Below, piece by piece: positions 1 through 12,315 of a DNA stretch of 64,000 nucleotides. A model generated the notes under the pieces. The model was not told the origin of the DNA and searched no databases. It worked only from the letters and a program-made list of their open reading frames with translations. The stretch is taken from contig CM033402.1 in NCBI GenBank assembly GCA_019426215.1, positions 9,177,246-9,241,245 on the forward strand, read 5' to 3'. This DNA comes from Buddleja alternifolia. Its lineage: Eukaryota > Streptophyta > Magnoliopsida > Lamiales > Scrophulariaceae. A program made the position numbers and the translations under genes. Positions within the stretch are counted from its first letter, which is position 1. Each line of letters begins with the position of its first letter.

Positions 1-329
1 GTAAACAAGCCGAGTCGAGCCGAATGAGATGTTGTTCAAGCTTGTTTTAAATAAAATCAAGCTTCAAAGTTTGTGTTTGAGCTTGTTTGATTATTAATTG
101 AGCCGAGCTTAAACGAGCTTTAATCAAGCCGAACATGAGTCGAGCTCGAGTAGTTTGAATTTTTTGCACATATTATTATTGTTTTTTTACTAATCGAGTC
201 GAGCTTCAAAACTTATCAAACACAAGTTGACCAAGCTTGGTTTGGTATGTTGACGAACTGAACTCAAACGAGCTTTAGCGATCGAGCTCGAGTCGAGTAT
301 CGAGTAGTTTAGTTTGTTATTCAGCCCTA
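1..329. mobile_element. hAT-like MITE rich in GAGCTCGAG motifs, cut by window edge
   Basis: The stretch is dense in degenerate GAGCT/CGAGC words (GAGCCGAGCTT, GTCGAGCTCGAG and similar) and ends at TCAGCCCTA near 329. Read on the other strand, this end (TAGGGCTGAATAACAAAC) resembles the left end of a related copy at 48380, which has a near 8-bp target duplication. I infer a non-autonomous hAT-type element whose other end lies outside the window. No coding capacity is seen. Confidence 0.45.
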
Positions 330-565
330 GATACGACAAACGTCTTGAGAATAGTACCACTACAAATTATTGAGCCTATCGTACAAAATACTTGTTCCAA
401 ACTCTCTCGATGGACACCAATGAATTAAATGCACATCTACGCATTTAATATGCAAACTTATTTTTACAATATTAAAATAATTTTTAAGAATATTCAAAGT
501 ACTCAAATTAGTATTAAATAGTTCTTAAACTAATGTTAAAGAATTTCAAGAATATTTTAAATGCT
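330..565. other. AT-rich spacer, nothing recognised
   Basis: This is AT-rich single-copy-looking DNA between the MITE end and the first base that aligns with the copia LTR. It does not resemble the zinc-finger repeat unit found on the other side of the copia element, so it is not the expected second half of an insertion site. Confidence 0.5.
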
Positions 566-1934
566 TAATTTTGTTTAGACTTGTAATTTTTTATCTTTGT
601 AGGTTTTAGACTAAGTATTAGACACTGAATCGCTAATAGAATTTTAGGTGAGTCTATTAGAGAAGAAGTTGAAGATCAGCGTCTGAAGTCAACCATAGAT
701 GAAGATTTGTTTCTTAGTCCGTCAAACGCTAAAGGACCTCTTTCAGGATTTATGGATCAAGCGCTCAAAGCACTTAAGCGACCAATGACAAATTCACCTG
801 AAATAAATCCTCAAGTCACGAAGGACTTAAATGCAATCATTCAACGGACATTTATTTCCAACGGAAAATAAATTCAAATGCATTAAATGCCTGATAAGAG
901 CATTAAATGTGATAAGCTACTGTGACCTGTGGACAAGCCACCTTTTTGACTAGACTGTCAGAACTTCAGAGTTTATAGCTGCTACCATCCAATCGGTGCT
1001 AACAGTTTTTCAGGAATGTCAGGCTTTAGGTAGAATCACGCGCTGCGTGAAAGGCACGCTCCTACATGTGTCCAACGGACAGATCCCAAGAATTGCCTAT
1101 AAATACCTTACCTTCAGCAGACCCTAAAAAGTACGGTACAAAATATTTACAAAAGAAAATTACGTACACAAGAAAAAGCTTAGAAACTCCATAGCCAAAA
1201 TTCCTTCAAGCTTTTTATCTACATTCCAGACAGTCACAAATATCTCAAACATCTTCCAAAGAAGAAACCTAAATTCCCATTGAGATATTCCAAATTGTTT
1301 GATCTTCCCAAATACAAACAAACCCTTGTGACAAAAACCTCAACCTTTCATCTGAGTGAGAAAAGTTGTTGAAACTCATTACAGGCAGTATTTCTGAGTG
1401 AGAGAAGCTTGTAGAAGACGATCTTCATTGGTGCTGAAATCTGTGTGATCAAGGAGCCCGAGATCATTTTCATTTTTTACTATCTTGTAGAAGATTATGT
1501 GTGATTCTTTGATAATCATTTTAGTAATTTCCTCCAAGTGAAAAAGGAGAAGAAGGACGTAGCTGGGATTACATCACCCAGTGAACCTTACAAATTATTG
1601 TGTTATTTATATTTTATTGTCTTATATCTGTCATATTACATTATTCTAAAAGACAAGGAAAATTGCAAAGTGATTAAATTATCTAAAAGAACGCTAAAAA
1701 TCATTTCCGCTGTGCTAACCCTGATTAAGTGATCTAAGCGTTACCCTACTTTGGTAAATTGCTAAACTCACTAAGTCTAAGTTATCTTTACTGAAGCGCC
1801 TAACCCAAGCGCTCAGCCTTCCAAGCGTTCAGATCTTTGAAAAGTAACACGAAATTTTTGAAGTCTAAAAAGACTTCAGGGTCTATTCAACCCCCCCTTC
1901 TAGACCCTTTCGTATGCCACTTGGGACCATCAAG
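566..1934 (+). repeat. 5' LTR of SIRE-type copia, first ~119 bp missing
   Basis: It aligns closely with 10863-12230 with scattered substitutions. The 3' LTR starts with TGTTAGG at 10744, but alignment here begins only at about 566 (TAATTTTGTTTAG). It ends CCATCAAG directly before the primer site. It contains a TATAAATA box at 1098-1105. Confidence 0.88.
1098..1105 (+). promoter_or_regulatory. LTR TATA box
   Basis: GCCTATAAATACC lies in mid-LTR and is repeated at 11394-11401 in the 3' LTR. It is the likely start region for the genomic RNA of the element; the role is inferred from position. Confidence 0.6.
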
Positions 1935-1946
1935 TGGTATCAGAGC
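1935..1946 (+). other. Primer binding site, initiator Met-tRNA type
   Basis: TGGTATCAGAGC follows the LTR end and is complementary to the 3' end of plant initiator methionine tRNA, the usual primer for plant copia elements. Confidence 0.9.
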
Positions 1947-2050
1947 GGTTAAATTAGAAACCTAAGCGTTTCCGAGCATAACTGCTTGTTCAGATCCATT
2001 TGTTTTTGAACTTAGTCGCTTTAAATTTTCTCTTTAAAAAACATCTCATT

Positions 2051-4303
2051 ATGGCTTTCAACAAAATGCCTAAGTTGGTAGAGTCAAATTATGATTCTTG
2101 GAAACTTAGGGCATTCGCTTACTTGTGCTCATGCGATAGTGAAATGTGTGATGTAATTACAGGTGGTCCCATTCAGATTATGAAAGTTGTAACTCGAGCC
2201 CCTGGAGCAACCGAGGCCACTCAAGATGGTTATGTCGAGAAACCTAAGTTAGAATGGACGCCTGGGGATCGAAAAAGAGCAAATCTAGATAATGTTGGAC
2301 GAAGTGCACTTTACTCAGCATTAGGAGACAACGATGCATTGTTCAACAAGATCAAACAATGTAAGACTTCCAAAGAAATATGGGATAAGTTAGCTATAGT
2401 GTGTGAAGGATCAGCACAAATGAAGGAGAATAAGCTTTCCATAGCCATGCAAAGATTTGAGCATTTCAAGATGCAGCCCAATGAGACGCTAGAATAATTG
2501 GACGCAAGGTTTACTTTGCTCGTTACAGAGTTAGCGTCATTAGACAAGGAATTGACCAACAAGGAAATGGTCAACAAGATTTTCAGAAGTCTTCCAAGCA
2601 AGTATCTAATTAAGACTGTTGCTATGAGAGAATCACAGACATTGGAGACTCTTACTCCAGAGCATGTCTTTTCAGAGTGAAAGGCATTTGAGTTCGAATT
2701 GGGTGAAGTCAGCGACACATCGACTTCAGCGACTGAATCAGGAGCTTTAATCGCTACAACTAAAAGCAAGGGTAAAGCGGTTAGTGAGGTTAAAACTATG
2801 GAATCAAATGAAGAAAAGGAAGTGGCTTTATTGGTTAAGAAATTCAAAAAATTTCTAAGATATGAAAAGAGAAATCTTATCGGACAAACGTCATTTCAGA
2901 CTCCTCTCCCTGCTCCAGCGCCTCAGTATCAAGCGCCAGTGTACTCTGCAACTCAACCAGTAGTGCCAGTTCCATACCAAGCTCCTCCGTCCCCTACTCA
3001 AAATCTCTCAGCGCCAGTAGTCTCAAAGCGATTATCCACTGAACAGAAAATGAAAACTAATTTGTGTTATAATTGTAGGAAACCAGGGCACTACCAGGTA
3101 AATTGCCCTTATCCAAATGTGTCAAAGCCCTCAAGGCAAGACTATGCGGATAGAAACCAATTCAGGAGCAAGCTTCGCCAACAAGGTTTGCTAGCAGAAT
3201 TTGAACCATTCTCCGCACCTGAAGAGGATTTGGAATCATCAGATGAAAGCAGTGATGATGAGCCTACAAGCGGCTCAGCGTTGATTTGTCTTATGGCAAG
3301 AGATGATGAAGCGTCTGACGACTCGCTACCAGAGGTAATCAATGAATTATCAATTCCTCTTTCGTATGATGAATTACTTAACAAAGTCAAAGAATACTAC
3401 AATGAATGTCAAGAAGCTGCCAAAATATATCAAAATGATCTCGCTATTATCTCATCACTCACAAGAGATAAAGTGACGCTCAGAGCAGAGTTGCGAGTTC
3501 AGCAACAGTGCATTGAGAAGAACCAATCGCTTGAGAGTGAAATTATTCAATTAAAAAACGATCTTGATATAATAGTCAAGAGAAAAACTGATCTGATCGC
3601 TAGACTTGCCAAATCAGAGCAGCTCGTCTCATCATTATCAAAAGCTTCTAGAAACTTGGATAATGTGACTGAGGTAACTAGATTATTTGGTGAAAAGACC
3701 GATTTAGGATGCAATAAATTCGGCAAACAACCAAATGAATCTAATGTTACGGCAAACAACAAAGGAAAGGATGTTTTCTTTTTTGAGAAAAGTTCACAAA
3801 GTTAAACGCTGAATGAACCGAGCAACAATGGTACGAGGCCAAATGAGAAAGCCAAAGCTGACTCAGGCAAGGGAAAGACAAAGGCAAATGATTCACAAAG
3901 AAAGGTTCATCCAAACGCTCAAAAGGCTAAGGATAAACCTAACCACTGTGAATCAAGCGCTAAGCGTCAAGCACCAAAAGTGCAACCCAAGCCAGCGCCA
4001 AGGAAATACTAGCGTCCATATCCAAGACAGTTAAGATCATATTATCGATACTATGATAATTATGACTACTATTATAATCGAGGATATTATTACACACCCA
4101 AAAAGCACACATAACACAAGGTGAACAAAAAACACACACAACACGATGTGAAACCCAAGAAGGCCAGTATTTCTAAAATGAAGACTAGGCAAATATGGGT
4201 TCCTAAAGTTCTAATTCAAACCAAAGTTATTAACGCTGAAGGACCCAAAACAACATGGGTACCTAAGAAGAATTATAATTGTCCTTTAAATGCAGGTACC
4301 TAG
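2051..4303 (+). pseudogene. gag of SIRE-type copia, broken
   Basis: I start the frame at ATG 2051 (MAFNKMPKLVESNYDSWK), which resembles copia gag starts with a conserved Y-x-x-W. One reading frame continues to about 4303 with stops at 2495 (TAA), 2678 (TGA), 3803 (TAA), 4010 (TAG) and 4112 (TAA). A CCHC zinc knuckle (CYNCRKPGHYQVNC) sits at 3065-3106, the expected nucleic-acid-binding motif of nucleocapsid. It is followed by an acidic and Ser-rich stretch, a predicted coiled coil (about 3340-3680) and a basic, Tyr-rich tail. It would have encoded the capsid precursor. It joins pol through a frameshift near 4290-4303. Confidence 0.85.
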
Positions 4304-7300
4304 AGCCAGCACAGATACTTCAGTTTGGTACATTGATAGTGGATCGTCAAGACACATGACTGGTTCCAAAAATCTTCTAGTCAACTATCAAGCTACCAAC
4401 GGTCCTCAAGTTATATTCGGTGATAACTCCAAAGGTAAAACCAAAGGTATAGGTATCATGCATAGGGGGAACATCATGATCAGTGATGTATATTACGTTG
4501 AGGGTCTTAAGCATAACCTGTTAAGCATTAGTCAATTTTGTGATAAAGGCTTTGAGGTAAAATTCTCAAGCGACTTTTGCTACGTTAACGACGCTAAGAC
4601 TAAGTCTACTAAATTAAGAGGAAAAAGAACAAAAAATGTGTATTTAGTAGATTGGGATTCTACATCTGATAACAACCCTACATGTTTTGTTGCTAAAAGT
4701 CAAAATGAATTGGGTTGGTTATGACATAGAAAAATGAATCACCTCAACTTCAAGACAATCTCTCAGTTAATATCGCTAAATCTTGTAGAAGGATTACCTA
4801 AGGGTTCCTTTCAGAAAAATCGCTTATGTGATGCATGCCAAATGGGTAAACAAGTTAAATCATCTTTTAAAAAGAAATCATGTCTATCTACTTCTAGAGT
4901 TCTTGAACTATTGCATCTAGATTTGTTTGGTCCTATTCAAATCATGAGTGTTAGTGGTAAAAAGTACTCGCTAGTAATACTTGATGATTTCTCTCGCTAT
5001 ACATGGGTAGAATTTCTAGCGACCAAAGATGAAACTAGTGTCAAGCTCACAGCGCTAATTTGTCAATTGCAAAATTCAAAAGATCTAAGGGTGACGAGAA
5101 TGAGAAGCGATAGAGGAACTGAATTTACTAACCAATTTGTTGAGAAGTTTTGTACAGATTTAGGAATACTTCATGAGTATTCTGCTCCTAGAACACCTCA
5201 ACAGAATGGAGTTGCCGAGCGACGGAACAGAACGCTTAAAGAAGCCGCAAGGACGATGTTAGCAGAATCCAAGCTGCCTCAAAGGTTTTGGGCCGAAGCC
5301 ATCAACACGGCTTGCTACACTCAGAACCGGTGTATGATCAACAAGCAACATGAGAAGACTCCATATGAGTTGTGGAAGGGACGTAAGCCTAACGTTTCAT
5401 ATTTTCATGTTTTTGGTTCAAAATGTTTCATTCATAACAATGGATCCCAAAGCCTAAAGACATTTGATCCTAAAGCGGATGAGGGAATCTTTCTAGGATA
5501 TGCCAAAAATGGAAAAAGCTTTCGCATCCTAAATAAGATCAAATCAAAGGTTGAAGAATCCATTCATGTTGTGTTTGATGATGCTAACCAAGAACCGAGT
5601 AAGGTTAATCCTGATGATGTAGGAATTGAAGATCTCACCCGACAAGCGTCACGAATCAATCTTGGTGATGATAGTGATGACGAAGATGATGAGATTCGTG
5701 TACCTTTTCCTAAGGATACTCGTGAGGTTAACAATAATGATAATGTCAGAATTGCTGATGATCATGAAGAGAATGATCATCAAGAGCAGATTGGAACTAT
5801 GAATGATGTAGCGTCTACGCAAGAGACAAATGAGAATCAAGCGATTGACAACCAAGAGTCTCTCAACCCGTTCCAACCAGACCGCAAATGGCTTAGAGAC
5901 CATCCACCAGAGCTAGTGATTGGAGATATTGAATCACCTGTTAGAACTAGGTCCGCTACAATTAATGAGGCCATGTTCGCAAGCTTCCTATCTTAAATGG
6001 AACCAAAGAAAGTGGATGAAGCGCTTAGTGATTCAAGTTGGGTAGAAGCAATGCAAAAAGAGCTTAACCAATTTGAGAGAAGCAAAGTTTGGACACTAGT
6101 ACCAAGACCAACTCACCAAGGAGTTATTGGGACTAGATGGGTTTTTAGGAACAAGATGGATGAAGATGGCATTGTTATAAGAAACAAAGCCAGATTAGTC
6201 GCTCAGGGTTATTGTCAAGAAGAGGGAATTGATTTTGATGAAACATATGCCCCAGTAGCCCGTCTTGTAGCGATTAGCATGTTCCTAGCGTTTGCCGCAT
6301 TCAACAAGTTCACAGTATACCAAATGGACGTGAAGAGTGCTTTCCTGAATGGTAAACTCCAAGAAGAAGTATATGTGGAGCAACCTCCAGGATTCATCAA
6401 CAACCATGGCAAGAGTATGGTCTACAAATTGGATAAGGCACTCTATGGCCTTAAACAAGCACCAAGAGCATGGTCTGACACTCTCTCTATTTTCCTTATT
6501 GGTAAAGGCTTTTCAAAAAGCAGCGTTGATACAACGTTATTTAAAATTACCCATAATGAAGATATTCTCTTAGTCCAAATTTATGTTGATGATATTATAT
6601 TTGGTTCTACAAATAAGCGATTGTGTGAGAAATTTTCGAAAATGATGCAAGATCAATTTGAAATGAGCATGATGGGTGAATTAACTTTGTTCATAGGATT
6701 ACAAGTTAAACAACTCACTAATGGAATATTTATAAACCAAGCTAAATATACTAAAGATATGATTAAGAAATTTGGTATGGAAAATGCATCATCTTCAAAA
6801 ATTCCAATGAGCCAAACGCTTAAGTTAGATAAAGATGAAAGTGGGAAGAAAATCGATATCACTAACTATAGAGGTATCATTGGATCACTTCTTTATCTTA
6901 CCGCTAGTAGACCTGATATTATGTTTTCGGTATGCATGTGTGCACGATTTCAATCTGATCCTAGAGAATCACACTTAAATGCTACCAAGAGAATCCTTAA
7001 ATACCTAAAAGGCACACAAAATGTGGGCTTATGGTATCCACGGGACTCTCCTTTTGAACTAATTGGTTATTTAGACGCAGATTTTGCAGGATGCAAAATA
7101 GATAGAAAAAGTACTAGTGGTACATGTCAATTTCTAGGTGATAGACTAGTTTCGTGGCATAGTAAGAAACAATAATCCATAGCGACTTCTACCGCTGAGG
7201 CAGAGTATGTAGCCGCTGGAAGCTGTTGTGCACAAATCTTTTGGATGAGGCAATAACTTAGAGATTATGGAACAATCCTAGGTCCTACCCCAATCCATTG

Positions 7301-7529
7301 TGATAACCAAAGCGCTTTAGCTATGACCCAAAATCCTGTCCTTCATTCTAGAACCAAACACATTGACATTAGATACCATTTCTTGCGTGACCATGTTCAA
7401 AAGAAAGATATCTCCATGCATTTCATTGGAACTGACAAACAATTGACAGATATCTTCACCAAAGCGCTCAACGAACAACGCTTTCTCACTCTGAGAAGTG
7501 AATTAGGTATGATTGACTTAAACGCTTAA
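4290..7529 (+). pseudogene. pol of SIRE-type copia: PR-IN-RT-RNase H, broken
   Basis: Protease comes first, with the active site D-S-G at 4335-4343 followed by SSRHMTG. Next is integrase, with zinc-site His residues near 4728-4740, CDACQMGK, and a D-D-E core (LHLDLFGP, RSDRGTEF, NGVAERRNRTLKEA). Reverse transcriptase has YVDD at 6582-6593 and [11 protein letters not shown] upstream. RNase H has LDADFAG and STAEAEYVAA and ends at TAA 7527. One frame is kept throughout but is cut by stops at 4722 (TGA where the family has Trp), 5994, 7173 and 7254 (TAA). All enzyme motifs are still readable, so decay is moderate. It is in cis with gag, displaced by one frame. Confidence 0.9.
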
Positions 7530-8308
7530 ATCATAAAACATCATATTTATAGGCATAAAATCTAGGGGGAATCCACCTTTGTTTATGTCTAAAGAGTTTA
7601 TCAAAAATTTCGAAATGAATCATCAATTTTAGGGGGAACTTTAAAATTGTACTTATCTCAATATATCAAGCGACTGTGATCAAAAATGACTTTTAAAATC
7701 CTAAGCATTGATCACTAGCGCTTATTTTTTTATGCATGACAAAATCAATCTCTAATAAAGTTATCTTTTATAAATCCAAGCGATTAATTTTTTTTTAAAA
7801 GACTTCAGTGTTGAAAGAATTCCCACTTTAACGCTAAGTAACTTTCTTTCACAAATTCATGCATAGTTTTCATCGCTAAAGGAAACGTGTGGATAAGTCC
7901 AAAAGATCAGATTTGATAACTACCCACACGTGCCTATCAAATCGAACTGACGGTTATGATTCCTATCTAAACCTAGACAGTTCAGTAATTGCATGAGTCT
8001 GAGTATGTGTCAGTGTACTATCAGGCGCGTGTATTTCACGCTGAAAATTTCAAATTTTCTCAAACGTTTTCAAAAAGTAACTGCGGACACGAAAAATATT
8101 ATAGTACCCTATTTTACCGCACTTTTTTGATCCTTTTTCCGATCTAGGTCTATATAACCTGGAGCTTCTTCAATCACGCCTTATATATATTCATCGTCCA
8201 GCGTTCAACAGATCCGAATTTGACGAGAAGCGATTCAATCTCACCGGTCGCTTAGACGAGTCCTTTTATCCTCTTCGATCAAACAAGATTGTTTTCAAAA
8301 AGCCCCAC
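7530..8308 (+). other. Post-pol spacer with internal polypurine tracts and a TATA-like box
   Basis: Non-coding stretch between pol and the extra ORF. AGGGGGA occurs at 7564-7570 and 7631-7637, resembling the true tract before the 3' LTR; extra tracts are known in SIRE/Maximus elements. CTATATAA at 8149-8156 lies about 150 bp before the ATG at 8309 and could be an internal promoter for the extra ORF; that role is inference. Confidence 0.55.
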
Positions 8309-10499
8309 ATGGGTGATTGGAACAAAAATCCAGACGAGGAAGATCTCAACAAGCTAGGCTATTCGACTCTCCCCTCAGTCGTCAAGTCTCCTCAGAACGC
8401 TCTCTCTGCTAATCCACTTAAGTTATGGAAAGGAAAAGGACCGCTTGTTGCGAGAGCGCCCAAATCCGGTCAACTCATGGATAGAAAATGAGGCTCGTGA
8501 ATATCTTGCCAGATTATGGGCTGAGGACTATGAAGAAGAAACGGAACGCTTTGAGAAATTTCTGGCCGCTAGAAAAGATCAAGCTAAAGCTATCAAGCTT
8601 GGCAAGCGATGGATGATGAATACAGCCAGCTGGGCTGAAGAGTTTGTTTTGCATTTCTACACCCTCGATGAACTCGTGAGATATCCATTCCTATTTCAGT
8701 TTAGAATAGAGTACAGACGCAGAGGATATGCAACCTTCTTGCTCCAACAACGTCAGTTTATTGCAGGGAATGTTAGCGCTTTGCCACAATATCGCCAACC
8801 AATCGAAAGCTACATTCGCCAGCAACTTGCCTTATACAGCCAAGGCGGACGCTACGTGTTGCATCCTTGTGAAGGGTTTGTTCAACGAGTCTTTCTTGAC
8901 CTGAATGAAGACACTTCATCAAGTAAACAACCAATTCTTCCTTCCAGGATAGAGTCAGATTCGTGTTGATGTTTCGAATGAACACGCTGAGTTTGCTGAG
9001 TTCCACAGAACTATGAGAGCAGTGTTTGAAAATGCCCAACGCTGGACATCAGTTTCAACCACTTTTTTGGGTGTTACAATTTCAGACGATATACTCTTCA
9101 CCCCGTGCTCTTTAGTGAATCCAATATTCAAGTGGCCAAGATGTTATCACTAATCAGGCCAGTGGACCATGAAGCAACTCAAGCGCTCATGCCTTTGATT
9201 TTGGACTTTTTCAATCGTTATACTTCAGGGATTGCTTTATCGGAAGATGTGCAACTGACACTAAGTACTGAAGAGCGCGCAGATGCTATATTCTTTATCC
9301 CGCAATCCAGCCTGATCAGTCCAAGGTATGTGATGGAAGCCCTTGGCCCCCTCTGGGTCATTGGTGTTAGAGAACCTTCTTCCCTAATCCAAATTATAGA
9401 AGAAGACATTGCTCCTACTGCGGAAGTCGCTTATCTTCCTGAGGCTTCTTTGTCAGATTCTTCTAGTGCCCCGGTAGTCGAGCCCCCAGTTATTGCAGAT
9501 TCAATCATGGATCAAGCGATTGAAGAAGTGCACGCTGAAATTGCACAAGAGCCTATCGAGTCCTTTATCAGAGATAAATCCAAAGGCAAGGCTGCGGTTT
9601 CTAGTTCTTACGGACTTCTCCCGTCCCCAGAGCGTCCTTCTTCCGATTCGAATTCTAAAAGTGATTCAGACGCTAGAGATTTCAGACAGGCAGTACGGAA
9701 CTCGCTCCACAACATTGAAGGTTCCTGCTCAAAGATTTTTGAGACTGCTGATAGACATATCCGGATAATGTCTGATACGCGAAGTCGTGATATTGCAAAT
9801 GCTTCAAACACAAGCACTGTTACAATCATGAAGAGCATATCACCTCTTATAGCTGGACTCTCATCCGAATTCAACCGTCACTTAGCCCAGAGCGCTTCGG
9901 CGGATGCCGACAGACATATTTCGACCGATGCCGCTGCTCAGAGCATCGCTCACCAAGTTGCTCTCTTAGTTGACGAAGTTCGACTCCTGCGAAGAGAAGT
10001 CGCTGAGTTAAAAACCTCTCTTGATGATGTCAAGAAGGGGGAAAATACAGAAAAGCATCAAGCGTCCAAAGCAATGTCAAAGACTGATAATAAAAATTGG
10101 CGATCAATGATGGAAGAACTAGTGAGCATCAAGAAGATGTTAACTAAAAAGAGAAAGCCAAGGTATTATCTAGGAAGATATCCCCTTCCGGAATTGGACG
10201 TTGACTTCTTAGAAAGTTTGGGATTTCAACCTTTTGCCGGACCGCTGAGACGACCTATCAATTGGAGACCGTCAAAAGATCAAAGAAAAGATATCTATCA
10301 CGATTTGATTCGTGAACTTGGAATTTCTCCAAGAGAGTGGACGGAAAGGTTGTTAGAACTTAATGAAAGCGCCAGACTTCGTAGGCATGATTACGATGAA
10401 GTTCAACGTGCGACAATGATTGACATTGATCGTCTCCTGATGGACTTAGCGTTAGAAGTTCTTCAAGGCGAAGAAAGAGCAAAGCGACAGAAAAAGTGA
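8309..10499 (+). pseudogene. Extra ORF after pol (the 'env-like' position), broken
   Basis: Starts at ATG 8309 (MGDWNKNPDEEDLNKLGY). The frame shifts near 8460, near 8945 and near 9110, and the last 464-codon segment runs open to TGA 10497. Features: a Trp/Phe-rich N-terminal region with basic and acidic residues, a Ser/Asp-rich middle, and a heptad-like coiled coil (LVDEVRLLRREVAELKTSL) around 9960-10030. A basic C-terminal region follows, with KKRKPRYYLGRYPLPELD near 10150. SIRE elements carry an ORF here that is often called env-like. I see no signal peptide and no membrane segment, so an envelope role is not supported by this copy. Function unknown. Confidence 0.7.
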
Positions 10500-10730
10500 A
10501 TGAATTTTTTATTTCTGTTGTCGCTTTCTTTTTTGTTTTCAATATAAATCATGTATGCTTATTCTTTCAATATATGAATGATTTATCGCTGAAACATCTT
10601 GTTGAAACTAATCTAACTTTAGCTAACTTTACTAACTTTTTGAACGCTAACTTATATTCATTTGGGCTTTTCTTTTAAGTAACTCTTAAATTATAAAAGA
10701 GTTATCAGAGTTAAAGTCTTGACATCATCA

Positions 10731-10743
10731 AAAAGGGGGAAAT
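10731..10743 (+). other. 3' polypurine tract
   Basis: AAAAGGGGGAAAT lies directly before the TGTTAGG start of the 3' LTR, the expected plus-strand primer for reverse transcription. Confidence 0.85.
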
Positions 10744-12230
10744 TGTTAGGAAATTTCATGTTAGATGTTTTGATAATGACAAGATAGGATGCAATGTTAG
10801 ACCCCAAATAAAATGTAAGTTTATGTTTTCCATAGATCATTGTTTAAGTGTTTGAAAGTTTGTAATTTTGTTTAGGCTTGTAATTTTTATCTTTGTAGGT
10901 TTTAGACTAAGTATTAGACACTGAATCGCTAATAGAATTCTACGTGAGTCTATTAGAGAAGAAGTTGAAGATCAGCGTCTGAAGTCAACCAGAGATGAAG
11001 ATTTGTTTCTTAGTCCGTCAAACGCTAAAGGACCTCTTTCAGGATTTATGGATCAAGCGCTCAAAGCACTTAAGCGATCAATGACAAATTCACCTGAAAT
11101 AAATCCTCAAGTCACGAAGGACTTAAATCCAATCATTCAACGGACATTTATTTCCAACGGGAAATAAATTCAAATGCATTAAATGCCTGATAAGAGCATT
11201 AAATGTGATAAGCTACTGTGACCTGTGGACAAGCCACCTTTTTGACTAGACTGTCAGAACTTCAGAGTTTATAGCTGCTACCATCCAATTGGTGCCAGCA
11301 GTTTTTCAGGAATGTCAGGCTTTAGGTAGAATCACGCGCTGCGTGAAAGGCACGCTCCTACATGTGTCCAACGGACAGATTCCAAGAATTGCCTATAAAT
11401 ACCTTACCTTTAGCAGACCCTAAAAAGTACGGTACAAAATATTTACAAGAGAAAATTACGTACACAAGAAAAAACTTAGAAACTCCATAGCCAAAATTCT
11501 TTCAAGCTTTTTATCTACATTCCAGACAGTCACAAATATCTCAAACATCTTCCAAAGAAGAAACCTAAATTCCCATTGAGATATTCCAAGTTGTTTGATC
11601 TTTCCAAATACAAACAAACCCTTGTGACATAAACCTCAACCTTTCATCTGAGTGAGAAAAGTTGTTAAAATTCATTACAAGCAGTATTTTTGAGTGAGAG
11701 AAGCTTGTAGAAGACGATCTTCATTGGTGCTGAAATCTGTGTGATCAAGGAGCCTGAGATCATTTTCATTCTTTACTATCTTGTAGAAGATTCTGTGTGA
11801 TTCTTTGATAATCATCTTAGTAATTTCCTCCAATTGAAAAAGGAGAAGAAGGACGTAGCTGGGATTACATCATCCAGTGAACCTTACAAATTATTGTGTC
11901 ATTTATATTTTACTGTCATATATCTGTCATATTACATTATTCTAAAAGACAAGTAAAATTGCAAAACGATTAATTTATCTAAAAGAACGCTAAAAATTAT
12001 TTCCGCTGTGCTAACCCTGATTAAGTGATCTAAGCGTTACCCTACTTTGGTAAATTGCTAAACTCACTAAGTCTAAGTTATCTTTACTGAAGCGCCTGAC
12101 CCAAGCGCTCAGCCTTCCAAGCGTTCAGATCTTTGAAAAGTAACACGAAATTTTTGAAGTCTAAAAAGACTTCAGGGTCTATTCAACCCTCCCTTCTAGA
12201 CCCTTTCGTATGCCACTTGGGACCATCAAG
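10744..12230 (+). repeat. 3' LTR of SIRE-type copia
   Basis: Begins TGTTAGG and ends CCATCAAG (the last base is 12228-12230, depending on whether AG belongs to the LTR). TATAAATA is at 11394-11401. Directly after it the zinc-finger repeat resumes at TCCACACAAT, a mid-unit position, which shows the insertion point. Confidence 0.9.
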
Positions 12231-12315
12231 TCCACACAATATGAAGCCATCTCCAAAGTAAACAAAGAAATCAAAAAACATTTACTCTACCCAACCCCCT
12301 CTTTATCATGTTACA

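Larger units (their letters stand above)
566..12230 (+). mobile_element. Ty1/copia LTR retrotransposon, SIRE/Maximus type, degraded
   Basis: Order seen: truncated 5' LTR, Met-tRNA primer site, gag, protease-integrase-reverse transcriptase-RNase H, a long extra ORF region after pol, polypurine tract, full 3' LTR. The integrase-before-RT order marks Ty1/copia. The large size, the ORF after pol and repeated AGGGGGA tracts are typical of the SIRE/Maximus lineage. Coding regions carry nine in-frame stops and several frameshifts, so it cannot encode its own movement now. The right end lies inside a unit of the zinc-finger array. The left end lacks about 119 bp of LTR, and no target-site duplication can be seen. 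It was therefore truncated or rearranged on the left after insertion. Confidence 0.9.

Noticed and set aside
1538..1732. Small open frame in the 5' LTR of the first copia
   Set aside because: Starts at GTG, has no family similarity that I can see, and lies in untranslated LTR sequence.
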